Positions 34,798-47,100 are shown, counted from the stretch's first letter. The stretch is 64,000 nt of DNA from Anthostomella pinea (GCA_963556695.1 CAUWAG010000007.1:2604001-2668000), one strand, 5' to 3'. Translations and numbers: made by a program. Notes: generated by a model not told the origin, from the sequence alone.

Positions 34798-36326
34798 TAC
34801 CTACTGGAGTACTATCAAGATCAGGTCCGGGTTCACATCACTTTGAGGTCAAAGCCTTGGAGGCTATTGTCGACGTCGAAGTCGGACAAGTTTCCTGTAC
34901 TGCTGGGACTACGGAGTTCCGGAGTGCTAGAGTGTGACCATAGGGGTGAACAGCACTTGAAGTCTTGTTATCTTTCTGCTCTCACAGTTAACTTTGCATA
35001 GCCTGAGCCGCGCGTAATCGCGCCATTCCTTTCATTCTGCCTTGACAAGCCCAACAAGCGATCTAGGTATACTCGTTCTCAACTGCGCCGTCAAACCCCC
35101 CTGATACATCAGAACCGCCCATCGTTCTATCTCCTGGGGTTGGGTAGGCAAGAAACCTTCATTCGTATACAGCTGAATTTGGACTGGGTGCGATATACCC
35201 CTATCTCGCTGCGGAGGTCAGCTCGTATGATGGCATGAGCTTAGCCACCTCCTCGCCGCAGCAATGCAGCAAGCTCATCTACTCTAGGCATGGCTGGGAA
35301 CGACCCAACTCCAATGATCGAATTACTCGAAACATAGAGCTCTCGACACGTATCAACTGAAGAAGAAGTTTCTGGTTCAACTTTCCTGATATCGAGTCTC
35401 ACTGCCTTTGACCACGGGTCACACAGTAAGGGGTGACTGACTCTAAAGGCTCAGTATACCCGAGAAGAGAGGCAACGAGGAAGGCCCAGTGTGATGATGG
35501 CTGAACCCGGCCAAGCTGGAGTCAGGAAACATGATTCCCAAGTCCCTAGGCGAGCTGTGCCAGAAACCGACATCCCTTGGCTGCCGATCGAGGTGATATC
35601 GGGATAAGCCGAATCTCAAGCCAACCGCGAGAATATTCTCCCGTCGGCCGGGCCCAAGACCCCGACATAAGATCGCCTGACCCGACCTCAGGCCTTTCTT
35701 TGGGCCTTTGCTCCTGAGGAACGGTGTGTGTTTTGACCGAGCGGAAATATATTGGTGTGAAGGCCGCCGGTACTCCAGTCTTCAGCTTCAGCCTGGTTAT
35801 TCGACTGCAGCAGCCAGGGAAGCAGACAGGCAAGCAAGCCAGCCCTCCGGCTTTCACCAACATGAAGCTGGTTAATAATCGATGGGCCGTCTGGTATGAA
35901 TAGGGGCACCGGGTTATCTCTTTCACCGGTGGCCATGATGGAGGGCTGTCCTCTCCTTCCGCTCTATCTTGGGTATACTTCGGAGAACCCAGGCTCCCCT
36001 GGCTCGTGACTGCTACTTGACTGCTTGCTTCCTTGCCAATATACATGGCAGAGCAGTCTGAAACTGTACACGATGTAGGAGGTTCACAGGTGTGTTGTAC
36101 GCACATACCGATGGGGAGTTATCCAGCGCAGTTCTTTCCAGCTCCTCGTTCATTAAACTATGCTTAGGCAGGACCACAAGCACGAGCAGTATATTCATAA
36201 CTGTGTGTATAACTGCCTCCCCTGTGTCTATATCCAAGTCGTGCATGTATCCAATGCATGTTCCAGCCAGAACAGATTCTCTCTGTCTGCCTGCATGGAT
36301 AACCATATGTAGGTAGGTATGTATAG

Positions 36327-36368
36327 ACTCCCTGTGTAAGCCTGTCCCAGTACTCCCTGTGTAAGCCT
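36327..36368. repeat. Two-copy direct repeat, period 25 bp
   Basis: The 17-base word ACTCCCTGTGTAAGCCT occurs at 36327-36343 and again at 36352-36368. It is followed by CCAATCC-type repeats at about 36370-36402. No function is evident. Confidence 0.8.
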
Positions 36369-36521
36369 ATTCCAATCCCATCCAGCCCAGTCCAATCCAA
36401 TCCGGTACGCCGCCCATGCAAACAGTAAGTCGAAGGAGCAGGGTATGTGTAGTTCTACATCAAGATCTTCATCATCACGATCCTCCATCATCCATCGCCA
36501 CAGACGTGCCGCAACCGCAAA

Positions 36522-38639
36522 TCACGGCTCGCCACTGACTGGCGTCACGTAGCCCGAGTCGTTCCGCGCGTGTCCCAATCCGCCCGCTGGCTTCTCCTTG
36601 GTAGTGGTTGGAGCCTCGATATTTGTCGTGTCGAGTTGGGGCTTCGCGACTGCTGTTGCTGCTGCTGCTGAGATGTCGATACAGGGCACTGGGACCGTTG
36701 TGGCGGGTTGCTCAACGCGAGGCGAATCTGGGTTGGAGGGCTGTTCAGGAGTCGCAGTCGACGGCTTAGCTGTCTCTGTAGTCGCGGCCGGCACATCCCT
36801 CTTGCTCTCACCAGCCTTCTTAGCCGCCTCCTCCGCCTTCTTATTCTTCGCCTCCTCGAACTTCTTCTCCTCCGCCTTGCGCTTCTCCTCGGCCTCCTTG
36901 AGCTCCTTCTCCTTGCGGTCTCTCCTCGTCTGCTCGACGAAGGCCTCGGCGCCGGACACCGCGGCCTCGGGGTTGCGCTTATGCCGCATGAGGTGGCCCT
37001 GTAGTTCTGCGGGGCTGAATTCATGGGCCGGGATGCTTGCCGCGAATTCTTCTGCTAGGCGGTCGATCGCAGCGTCGTGCGCCGCGCGCTTCCCGGCCTT
37101 CTCGTCGTCGAGCGCCTTGCGCTCGTCCGGGGTGAGCGAGACATACCGCGCGGTATCCGTGGGAGTGTCGTCGCCCTCGAGGTGCGCGAAGATGGCGCGG
37201 AAGATGGCGGCTGTCATCCCGGAGTCCGCGAGCCCGAACTCGACGATCATGTCGACGCGGCCGGGCCGGATCAGCGCCTTGTCGAGCTTCTCGACGTGGT
37301 TCGTCGTCATGATCAGCACGCGGCCCTCTTGCGAAGCTACGCCGTCGAGGATGTTGAGGAGCCCGGATAGGGAGAGGCGGTTGTTGCTGTTGTTGTTATT
37401 GTTGTTGTTGTTTATGGTGTTGCCGTTGCCGGTCGTGAGTTGGCCTGGGACCATGTCCTTCGAATCATCTGCAGGTTGGCTCTGGGTGCTGGTGTTTTCG
37501 TTCTCGGCCCGCGTATGAGTCAGGCCGGCCGTGTCGATGTCCTCCAGGAGAACGACACAGCGGCGCGGAAGCTCGGCGAATAGGCCACCTAGTATTTCCT
37601 CGCTAGCGGTGATAGAGCTTAGACTGACGATGTATATTCTCATCTTATAGAACCCAGCCAGGGCCAGGCTCAGGGAAGATTTGCCAGTGCCAGGGGGACC
37701 GTGAAGCAGGTAGCCACGTCGGTAGGGGATACCACGGTTCGCGTACCAGCGCTGGGTTGCCGGACACAGGTAGTCGGTGACATCTTCGATGAGGTCGTTC
37801 TTAGTCTTCTCGTTTAGGATCACAGTGGAAAAGGGGCGACTGGCTCGTGCCATGCAGCGTTGCCAGGTTGGCTCGGCTGACTGCGACTTTGTTGTTCCGC
37901 GGTAGATCAGCGTCTTCTGTTCGTCCTTCTCGATGTACTGCTGTCGAGCCTCTAGCAGCAGCTCCTTCAGGATCCACGGGTCGCGTCCTAAGCAGGAGAG
38001 GGAGATCTCTTCCCGCTCACTGACCAGCATGTAGGAATTCGACTCTCGGTTGGTCCGACGAAAGAGGAGCAGCCGTCCTCGGTACCAGAAGTAGTGGCTA
38101 CCGAAAGAAGGGGTGTACGAGAGAGCCTTCTTCCTCTTCTTGTTTCGTCCACCCGACTGGCTGTCGTCGACCCCGTCGTCTTCCTCGGTATCGTCGTCCC
38201 AGCTCCAGAGGTACCAGCTCCTCGAGTTCAGGTTAGTGTTGACAACGAACCGCCGCGCGCCCTGGGAGAAGCGCTGCGCGGCCACCCAGGCCATCAGGAT
38301 GTTGTAGATCTCGTCGTCGGTGCGGATGTCGACGACGGACATGAAGTGGCCCTCGAGCTGCTCCCAGAAGTACGAGCTCGCGTAGTTCCAGACGACCATC
38401 AGGGCGCCGGCGAGCAGTACTAGCGGGATGTACAGATTGAGATCGATGTGCAGGTACTTCTGGACGGCGCCAGCGTACATGGAGAAGCCCGGGAAGAAGA
38501 GATCCAGCAGGGCGAGTTGTGGAAGTGGTGTCGAAGTGGGAGCATCTTCAGGGGAGACTGTCTCGTTCGTCTCGGCGGACGAGGCTAGAGGACTTGCCAT
38601 GGCGAGGAGAAGGTGGGATAATAAATGCATTGAAGGCAT
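36522..38639 (-). CDS. BCS1-type AAA ATPase
   Basis: Single-exon membrane AAA ATPase of 705 residues. The N-terminus has a signal-like hydrophobic stretch and a transmembrane segment (LYIPLVLLAGALMVVW, about residues 67-83). A BCS1_N domain follows with a charged insertion near DDDTEEDDGVDD. The AAA core has Walker A GPPGTGKS (about 314-321), Walker B VVLLEDID (about 361-368) and the arginine-finger region IRPGRVDM. Between Walker B and sensor 1 lies a disordered insertion with an Asn run encoded by GTT/AAC repeats (about 37379-37415). The C-terminus has a long charged helix rich in Lys, Glu and Ala, then a Ser/Thr/Pro tail. Canonical Bcs1 inserts the Rieske protein into complex III and lacks such a tail. 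This one belongs to the large fungal paralogue group of unknown substrate. The first of two nearby ATGs is used. Confidence 0.92.
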   Translation of the reverse strand: MPSMHLLSHLLLAMASPLASSAETNETVSPEDAPTSTPLPQLALLDLFFPGFSMYAGAVQKYLHIDLNLYIPLVLLAGALMVVWNYASSYFWEQLEGHFMSVVDIRTDDEIYNILMAWVAAQRFSQGARRFVVNTNLNSRSWYLWSWDDDTEEDDGVDDSQSGGRNKKRKKALSYTPSFGSHYFWYRGRLLLFRRTNRESNSYMLVSEREEISLSCLGRDPWILKELLLEARQQYIEKDEQKTLIYRGTTKSQSAEPTWQRCMARASRPFSTVILNEKTKNDLIEDVTDYLCPATQRWYANRGIPYRRGYLLHGPPGTGKSSLSLALAGFYKMRIYIVSLSSITASEEILGGLFAELPRRCVVLLEDIDTAGLTHTRAENENTSTQSQPADDSKDMVPGQLTTGNGNTINNNNNNNNSNNRLSLSGLLNILDGVASQEGRVLIMTTNHVEKLDKALIRPGRVDMIVEFGLADSGMTAAIFRAIFAHLEGDDTPTDTARYVSLTPDERKALDDEKAGKRAAHDAAIDRLAEEFAASIPAHEFSPAELQGHLMRHKRNPEAAVSGAEAFVEQTRRDRKEKELKEAEEKRKAEEKKFEEAKNKKAEEAAKKAGESKRDVPAATTETAKPSTATPEQPSNPDSPRVEQPATTVPVPCIDISAAAATAVAKPQLDTTNIEAPTTTKEKPAGGLGHARNDSGYVTPVSGEP

Positions 38640-40458
38640 TCAGAGAAGAAAGAAGGTCGTAGTTGTTGGTGCTACTAACCGTGGTGTATTTTGATGCTTT
38701 ACTCCGTGGAGAGGTTGTGCTGAACAGTCCAGGACAAGAAGAGAGCAGTCAGCTGCAAAGACGAGGTTTATATAATTCCTACTGGCACACCATGATGACT
38801 GAGAGGCAACCGTCAGGCAGAGAGAGATATTTGCGATTTGTAGGTAGGCTCTAGAATGACGCATCATACCGTAGCTACCAACATCCCATGGGCCATCATG
38901 TCTCGCCGCGGCCTCCAGCTGACCATAGGCAGACCTGCCCGCATCCCTATAGGGCAGCGGCAGGGGAGCTACAGCTGCACGGGCGGTGCGATTGGCCGAG
39001 TTCCACGATCGGCCAACGAATATCTGCAGGCTATGCAGTGCCCGGCTGTGTAAGTGCAGCCTTTTCTGGTTGCGGCGGCATGACTGTACGGACGCACCGT
39101 TACGGCGGTTTGCAGAGCCCTCCCTCACAGGCCACAGAACAAAGAGGCGTCATTTGAGTTCTCAGTTGTCCCGGACTCCCGGTTCTTTTCTCAGGCCCAA
39201 AGTGTCGGATTGCCTATGCTGTCAACTTGTGACTGAAAATCAGGCATCATCCCTCTCCGCGGCAGGTCGCCAGACTGATGGGACTGGAGGCGATCAGCAA
39301 GTAAGGCTGCGTGCGCGTTGTCGTTGTGTCAGGCGGAGGCAGCACTCTGCAGGCTGAGAGCTTCCACCGTAATGGCGTCCAATGGCGGCCCAGATTGTGA
39401 AGACAATAATGCCATCGGCAAGTAGAGTCACACAGCAGCGAAGCTTCTGATCGGTCAGCTTGAGTGGAGGGAGCCAACCGAGCCAACTCCCAGCTATAAT
39501 AGGTAGTTTGTCGATATCTTCCGTGGAAACAGAGTGCGGAGCGCGGAGTGAGCCGAGCATCACGTCTCACTTTTATTTTTGCATCAGCCACAAACGTTCC
39601 CCCTCATCACTCCCAGCCCGCCAGGGTTACTCATGCGGGCTGACCGGCACAACATCTCAATGCACGCCGTCTGGAAAGGTAGAGTCCAATGAGTTTGACT
39701 AAGACTCACTGGCCAGTATCTGGCTCCAGACTGCGGTGACTCACTCACATCGACTGGCCGCCGTGTCCAGTCGATGGATTAATTGGCAGAAGATTCCGGT
39801 AGGGCTCAGGCGCGGCGTGGCTTGGCTTGCATAAGTTATCGTGGATAATAAATGGCTCGCCTCCTGCAATGGAAGGCCTCACTCACGTAACGCTAACGCA
39901 AAAAAAACCACACGTGGACTGAACGCCTTGCGAACGCCTGGTCTGGTGCCTGGCGGCATCCCGTGGTTGAGGAGGGCCCCCGGGATGATGGGTCGCGGCT
40001 TCATCCTTACCTAGTTTGCGGATTACGGTCAGCAAATGCCATGTCATTCGTTGACGCTCGACAGCCATGGCGAGGTCAGGCAGCCCAACCATGTTGTCTC
40101 ATGATGTCTTCAGACTGTCTGCGATCACAGTCGTATCAGGTAGACTTGGAAAGGCTGCAATCGAAGCAGCAAGATATGTATTATCCATGTTGGCGTATCA
40201 TACACTGTTGGTACTGTACACTTGGGGGTATCTGAAATGATCGACTATTCCGCCCAAGCCATCAACCATCAACCATCCATCCATCCGTGACCTCCCAGTT
40301 GCCCAGACAGACAGAAGACAGGTAAAGTAGATCAGCATCAGACGCCAGACTCCAATTCCATCCATCGCTGCCGCCCAAACCCTTACGCCGGAAAACAGAA
40401 CATTATCATAAAGAGCAAGACATAGTCGTTGGACTCCAACAGACTCGGTCTCTGCCTC
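38640..40458. other. Intergenic region
   Basis: No supported gene. It begins with the promoter of the BCS1-like gene reading left. Numerous short frames overlap on both strands without family resemblance. A seven-A run lies near 39899-39907. Confidence 0.5.
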
Positions 40459-41136
40459 TCAGTCGTACACCTCAGGCCCTTCCTCCCACTGCGCATCGTG
40501 GCCCCAGACGGGATCCGGCCTCGGCTGAGGCGGGCCCTGCTGCGGACCCCCACCACCACCAAGCTGAATGAAACCGGCATCGAATCCACCGCCTCCACCA
40601 CCACCTCCACCTTCACCCTGATGGTGCCCATCATGGAAGTGCTGCGGCGGCGGTGGCGGCATTTGCGGATGTCCCCCCATCAGCGGCGGCCCGCCCCGGA
40701 AATCAGGATGAAACTGCGGCGGCGGGCCCTCCCGGAAGCGCGGGCCCATCATGGGTGGCGGTCTAGGCCCGCCTCCGCCGTGCTGCCGGTGGCTCTTCCG
40801 GCTCGAGCTCGAGCCCGAGCTAAAGACAGACCGCGAGTCGGAATGCCCGTGGCTGTGCTTCTTGGGCTTGGACTGGGCGAAGGGCCCGCTGAGGAAGTGC
40901 GCCGCGAACCGCGTGCGGCGGTCGTCGTGCTTGTCGCGCTTGCGTGTCACGGCGCCGCGCACGCCGTCGTAGCCGCCGCTCCCCTCCGTGTAGACGAACG
41001 ACCGCGACGGAGTCGCCGACCACACGGAGCCGCCCGAGCTGGCGTACGAGCCCGAGCCCGCCGAGGAGGAGCGCGAGGAGCCCGAGTGCCCCGAGTAGAA
41101 GGACGAGGTGTCCGAGAAGGGACCGTGGTGGCTCAT
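40459..41136 (-). CDS. Low-complexity Gly/Pro/His/Ser-rich protein, unknown function
   Basis: Single-exon frame of 225 residues, starting MSHHGPFSDTSSFYSGHSG. It is Ser/Gly-rich at first, then a more ordered basic middle (VRGAVTRKRDKHDDRRTRF, then AAHFLSGPFAQSKPKKHSHG), and then Gly/Pro/His-rich, with PPPPPQHF and a run of nine Gly. It ends WEEGPEVYD. There is no signal peptide or membrane segment. The conserved-looking middle and the strong start (GATGAGCCACC) favour a real gene, as does the regular amino-acid composition. The opposite strand has a 244-codon frame that is Arg/Ala-rich and looks like a GC-skew shadow. Likely a disordered cytosolic or nuclear protein; no function can be given. 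Confidence 0.7.
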   Translation of the reverse strand: MSHHGPFSDTSSFYSGHSGSSRSSSAGSGSYASSGGSVWSATPSRSFVYTEGSGGYDGVRGAVTRKRDKHDDRRTRFAAHFLSGPFAQSKPKKHSHGHSDSRSVFSSGSSSSRKSHRQHGGGGPRPPPMMGPRFREGPPPQFHPDFRGGPPLMGGHPQMPPPPPQHFHDGHHQGEGGGGGGGGGFDAGFIQLGGGGGPQQGPPQPRPDPVWGHDAQWEEGPEVYD

Positions 41137-42769
41137 CCTGCCGGGTTTGTGGGGATAGGGTGAGATGGGTTGGGTGGCTTCTTATAGAATATGTACCGCC
41201 GATGTACAAACGGAAGTACACGGCGTGGACTTGAACGTAAACCGTGCAAGTGAGTTTCGAGGCGGTGTGTCGGTGATGTGATCTGCAAGCACCCTCGAGT
41301 GGCGTGTCGACTCACTTCACGACGTGCTATGACATGGATGATGGACCTTGTGGTCAAGCCTCAATGGCGACGAGACAGGGTCAGTGGGTTTTACTGCTAC
41401 TCGAGTCGAAGACAAACAAGGCGGAAGAAATTGAGAGGGGGAGGGAGGCCTGTTTGCAAGGTCAACCAGGCGACACGAGAGAGACACAGTTATTATATAC
41501 CTACATATGTAGGTGAGCGATAGGTGTGCAGACAGGCCAGAAGCCCCATCGAGAGGAGGCTTCCAGGCAGGCGGAATCGAATCAGCACGCCCGTGTGCTT
41601 GCTTGCTTGCGTACCTAGGCAACTGCCCCTGCTTGCCCTGCACCTCATCATGCACTCCAACGCTCACCTATAGAGATCCATACATATAGGCTTGGGGGCC
41701 AGCAAAAACCCTGGAACAGTCAGGGTCACTGCTTGCTTTTTGCTTTTCGACGCAGGTATCCGAAGAGTTCACCATAAGATATGCACAATGCCAGACTGGT
41801 GGCTGTTCATGCATGGGGTGGGCAGCTGGAGGGTGGTGCGTCATTGGACAATGGGCGCTTTGGGGAAGTTCCCGGGCGATGCAGCCTCACGATGGGCGCT
41901 CCCTCGGTCGACCAGTCAGGTCGAGATTGCCCCGTTTTCTGGCCCCATGTTCGTGCCACGACACCGCAGCAGCCAATGGGGCAGCCTGGAAAGAAGCCAC
42001 CGTCGTCGCCCTGTTTCGCACATTCGTGAAGCCAGCCAGCAGGGCACCGGAGGCAGCAGTGGGTGGGTGGTCTGGCGATGCTGAAACGCCGCGACATTTC
42101 TGTTGGCCAGCGCACGTCGTTTGGCTCACCGAGGTCAGGTCGTCTTACTAGAGCCTCATCGATTGGCGTCGTTCGCCCGGATCGTTAGGCGGTTAGGGCG
42201 GATTTTGCAGTTTGGGGATTCCACATTATGACTGTTTGGGCATCGATGCTGCTGACCTGCTTGTACCCGGCATCTCGAGGATACTCGGCTCGACTCGATG
42301 TCCATGGTGTCATGGGCAAGGGCATGGGCAAGGACAAGGGCAACGGGGATCCGGATAATTGACATGATACAAATCTGGGATGTCGTGTCTGGGATCTGCC
42401 CATGGTGTCGGGTGGATGGTTGGATGAGTTTCATTGCCTCCGCATTGACTTCGTATACTGTTCTCGTTGCACAGCTGATAGTAATCTCGACGTGCATGCA
42501 GCATGCCGTCGGATGAGATCCCAAATGCTATTCGGGCAGCACAACAGCAACAACACAACCGATGCGCTGGAAGATGTGTTGGAGGTGCAATCAGCATCAT
42601 CGTAATGGAGGGTATGCAGCCTCGTCTTGAGGACAAACCTGAAGCTGTCCCCCATACCCCACGCCTCCGCACTGCTGACTGACTTTCTTTAGCCCTGAAA
42701 GAAGCAACGGCGCAGTCGCTGTGTTGCATGAACACGAGGCTTGCTGACGCAATGCGACTACATGATATG
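41137..42769. other. Intergenic region
   Basis: No supported gene. GCTTGCTTGCTTGC occurs at about 41599-41612, and GGGCAAGGGCATGGGCAAGG-type repeats at about 42313-42342. Short frames of up to 130 codons have no recognisable family. Confidence 0.5.
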
Positions 42770-44182
42770 TCATATGTCAAGTCTGCCCTGGATATTGGCA
42801 CTCGTAGAGACAGATCTCCATTCGCCTTTTCTCGCTCGATCGCAAAGATCAAGCAGGACTTTGGCAGCCCACTCGAAATCGGCACGATCGAGGTATATCT
42901 GACTGGAAAGCCTCGTCCAGAAGGCTCCGGCATAGAACCTCGTGGCCAAGAAGGAGTCGAACTCATTGACACTTCTTTCCGTGATCCAATCAGCCATAGC
43001 CTGGACCTCTTCTGGCGAGAATGTCTCGCCTTGTCTGTTCTCATACAGCAGAATCGGGTCTCTACGAGGCTGTCCGATATCCAGGGGCAGTCTCACGTTG
43101 GTGAAGCAGCAGTCTCGAAGCGTGCCTGTCTCGTTCTCGAGAACCGCCGTCCCCATCAGTGCTGCCATCAACTCACCCCCCTCTCTTGCGAGTCTCGTGC
43201 AGTAATCACGGATCTGCTTCTCCCCTCCACAGATCTGCTCCCTGAATTTCAGGGCTTCTAGTACGGAGATGTACGGCGTTGCATCTACCGTGGACACTTT
43301 CTCAAACAGCCTGACGAAATACTCAGTGGGCGAGACTGCCTCTCGCTGAGCCTGCGGCAGGTATCCTTCAGAGGTTGGATACGTGGTTTTGATCAAGTGG
43401 TGGTTCCGTCGGGGCACGCACAGCACAGCGCATCCACGGGGCACCATAAGCCACCTGGCCATCTGATGTTCAGCGGCGAGGACACGTACAAGGACGGGAT
43501 AAAGGCAAGCTCACTTGTAGCAGTTGCTGATGAAGAAGTCTGGCCCAACTCGAGCACAGTGAGCCAGATCGATGTGCCCTATTCCATGTGCGCCATCTAC
43601 GCAGCTGAGAACATTAAGCTGTTTGCAGAGACGGACCAGCGACTCCCAAGGGAAGCGCACGCCGGGAAAGGTGAGTACGGTGTCAAACAGGGCCAGCCTC
43701 ACTCTCGCGCCCTGCATCTGGAGTATGAAGTTTGTCTCGATGAACCTGTCGCGTATAGCCTTATCCTCGATGGGATAGGTGAGGCTGATGGACACACCCT
43801 TCACGGGTGTCGTGTCTTCCAGCGACTTTATCGTATTCAGGCATGCGCCATATATGGTGCTGAAGTACAGGATGACATCGCCCTTTTCGTATGTCAAGTT
43901 TCGCAGCACGGAATTGATGCCGGTGAGGGCATTGGGCACGAAGACGACCTCGTCTGTGTCTGCTCCCAGCAACGGTGCGACGGCCTGCCTCGCCTCTCGC
44001 AGCAGTTCGGGATATCTGAACCGGATGAACGTATCTGGCCGTGCCTCGGTCTCACGCTGCAGGCTCTGCTGATAGTCTCGAACAGTCGTAGGATAGGCTC
44101 CGAAAGAGCCATGGTTTAGTGGTGTGTAAGAAGGAGCAAAGTCGAAGTGGGCATCGCGCATCGCCTTCCCGAAGGATGCCAT
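42770..44182 (-). CDS. Class V PLP-dependent enzyme (isopenicillin-N-epimerase / Egt2 / LolT-like)
   Basis: PLP enzyme of the aminotransferase class V fold, 450 residues in two exons: 44182-43515 and 43454-42770. The intron (60 nt, GTGAGC to GGCCAG) joins SNCYK to WLMVPRGCAVL, restoring the PLP-lysine context with Lys223. Other family marks are LNHGSFGAYP near residue 22, the PLP-binding Asp in VDGAHGIGHID, and EVVFVPNALTGINSVLRN. Members include cysteine desulfurase-like C-S lyases such as Egt2 of ergothioneine synthesis, LolT of loline synthesis, and proteins labelled isopenicillin N epimerase. The reaction here cannot be fixed from sequence, and no partner genes for ergothioneine or lolines lie nearby. 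A wrong acceptor (CATCAG, ten bases earlier) would give a poorer join. Confidence 0.9.
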
Positions 44183-47100
44183 GTTTGCTGTTGATTGCTG
44201 GTGCCTGGTGCCGGAGGCTTGGCTTGTTCTGGATGGCTTTCATTCAGTGGTAGTGGTTGAAGCCTCGGGACTCTCTCAAGAATTGACAACCGCTAAGGAC
44301 TGACTCTTTGATGAAACTCATCAATCAAGCACCTCATCGCCTGTTGGTTGGCTACAATGCAACTCTGAAGGCGTGGATTTGGAGTTCGGATTTTCTTCCG
44401 CAACCAATCTTGGGCTTCGGCTTAACCAAACCTGATGAATGTTGACTCTGGAATGGTTGGAGTGTGTACCTCAAAGAGCGAAGAAACAGGCTGAACTTGG
44501 TAATCATTATCATCACACCAAAGATGGGATAAATACCCCACTCTGGCCCGTCTAGCAACGGTGAATGACAGACATCACGTTCGGACATCCATCAAAGCGC
44601 CATATTCTTCATAAACTCTACCCTAACGTGGTGGGAGTCGTGATTTGCACAAGCATCTGTGCTAATTGTGGTCTCTCTGGATGGACGGAGTGAACATCGA
44701 CTGGGCCGCCAAAAGGATGTATATTAGACAACCATTATGATTACTCCGTACGTATCCCCGTTCTTTATTATCATTACACAGCAGCGGGTAGATGCGCAAA
44801 GAATATCAGGAAGGTCATCCGCGGGTGGGTCGATCGGGAAAATAAAAAGAAGCTTGGTCGTGGTGCCGAGATCTGCTGCGGCCCTGCGGCCACCATCGTG
44901 CGTCTGTGGATTCCAACATCTAACCAGTGACCAGTCCGGTGAAACGGACCACAGAAGCCGGTTCCTTGTGGTGTGCTCTCAAGCCAACTTTAGGCCTGCC
45001 GGAGTCGACGAGAACAGGACATCACATGTGCTTTTTATCCCATGGTCCGAGTGGCCTGACTGTGCCGCCCTGGATATATCGTGAGTCTATATCGCTATAA
45101 TCCAGACGTCTTTGAATCAACAACCATGGCTTTGGATCTCAGGAGGCGTTGCCAGACCAGAGGATGGATATGGATGATGGCGTTGGTCCGCAGCTTGGCG
45201 CTCACAGCGTCCGGTGATAGTCGAGAACGGACTGCCGGCTCAGTGTTACATCATATCCATCCTACCACACCGCGAATACTAATAAGTTCGCCGGCTTGAG
45301 CTTGCAATACGAGGCTGGAAAGCCAGAACTTAAACGGACCTCATGTTTAGAGTCTTGCTAATAATGGTCACATCCACAAGGTGCTGACTAGAGTGACGAT
45401 GTCTTCAACACAGTCATCCATATTAAGGTAGACAACTATGCCGTAGGGTATCTTCGGCTGAGAATAGCCAAACTCCCGATTTCAGCCGCCCGGACTTGCT
45501 CCCAAACTGGAAGCTACTCTACTCCATGGACGCTCATAGCCGTCGTGGAAGCCGCCATGTGAGCGTGTATCACCAGAGCCAATATGCCCATCCCTACACG
45601 TTTCGTTGTCGTTGTCCTTCACTCACGAGTAGGTAGGTGAGAGTGCCCAACGCGATCGGACGGTGCAGCAGCTCCATCGTAGGGATGCGACACCTGAGTC
45701 GTGAAGACTGTTTCCGCTCAGACCGGCCGGGTGGTTTTGACCCAAATCAGGTGGAAGTTCCAACACCCCGTTGCTGAAACCATCATCTAGGAATATACTT
45801 TTCTGTCTACCCGTCTGCAGCACTCGAGATGCGGTACTTAGACTGTTTATGTGATCGCAATGGCTTCACGTCTCATATTCATCGATCTAGTACGCAATAT
45901 GTGTTCCTGCATCCATCACTTCCAGGACCCCGAATCCTTTGTCCTTTCAGGGTAGTGATCCTGAAGAAGTTCCAGATTATGGATAGCCTGGGGCCACTCA
46001 ACGAATCCAATATGTCCGAGAGAACACGGGGCAAGAGCTGGGGAGACGAACGAACCCTAACAAAGTTAATGGAACCTTGGTCCCTCCAACTGATGAACAC
46101 CAGAGGTCAGTGACTCCTCCAGACGCCTCCAGACCTGAGAGTCTGTCATCACTGATCAGTGATCAGTCTGTCTGTCTGTGAGAACCACCAGCAAGTTGAA
46201 CACCACCACCACCACCAGCTCCACTTCGCCTGGAACGTTGGAAGTCCCTGGTCGCCGGCTGTATTGCCAGTCTGGGACCCCTGGGTACCGCTCTTTACTC
46301 TTTTCCCCCTCTTTTCTTGTTTGCGGTTGACCGGGAGCCGCCGGGAGGACGTCGTCCATGTAGAATAGGCTCAAATGAGTGCAGCGGTACATATTACCCT
46401 TTCGGTGCGGCCATTCTCGTGCATACCGCGTATGGGCTGCGTGTAGTAATGAGTGCTTCCACCAATGTTCCATCGTCGAGTAGTACGACACAAAACAGGG
46501 CAGTGGACAGGAGACACCTCCGTCGCTGTTGATTTACCGATGTCAGTCAGTGTCTGGCAGTACCTAACAGACATGGCGTTGGTATGGGACTATCATGGAC
46601 GCTGATCGGTCATGAGACATTCCGGCTTGCTGGCTTGCAAGGTGCACATCGACACCGTAACAAACCTTGAAATGCTCCCGATCGTGCTACGATATGTCCG
46701 TTGATGCGAGAGCGAGAGAGTGAATGGATCCCACCCAGCAGCGCAGGTCCAAGGATGGCCTAAAAAGCAAACGAGAAGCAGCCAGTGCGGGCAGGTAGCA
46801 CTGTAGCAGCACTGCAGCAGCAGGGCAGTTTTAATCCTGCAAATGGAAGTCCATACTAGATAGAGGATTCACGTGGCCAATGGGACTTGGCCCTTGGAGA
46901 GAGTTGCCGTTACACCTAGGTAGTGTCCACTGTGTCTAGGGCTCGCTCCCCCTCAAGTCACCCCTAAACGCTGCCACGGTGCCACCTGCAGTTGCTAGCA
47001 CTTGCCCCATCCCAAAGTCCGAAACCCAGTTCCATTCAATGATTGGCACACTGATTGGCCGTGGGCCGTGGGCCGTTAGTCGTGGGCCATGCGCAGTCCA

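Larger units (their letters stand above)
33101..36521. other. Long intergenic region (3.4 kb)
   Basis: No supported gene. The first several hundred bases are the HMG-CoA synthase promoter and leader. A TATG-rich microsatellite occurs at about 33584-33607, and an A/T-rich stretch at about 33740-33815. A perfect palindrome lies at 34761-34797 and a 25-bp tandem duplication at 36327-36368 (both listed separately). The longest frames (186 codons at 35546-36106, minus strand) have no family resemblance or coding-like composition. Confidence 0.5.

Noticed and set aside
35546..36106. 186-codon minus-strand frame
   Set aside because: No recognisable domain, and composition is not coding-like.
36598..37518. 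306-codon + strand frame
   Set aside because: Shadow of the BCS1-like gene; Ser/Ala/Leu/Arg-rich with no family motif.
40429..41163. 244-codon + strand frame opposite the Gly/Pro-rich gene
   Set aside because: Arg/Ala/Pro-rich shadow of a biased sequence; the minus-strand frame has a better start and a more ordered core.
41566..41590. B-box-like GATTCGATTCC as a second tRNA
   Set aside because: No matching A box, D arm or acceptor stem nearby.
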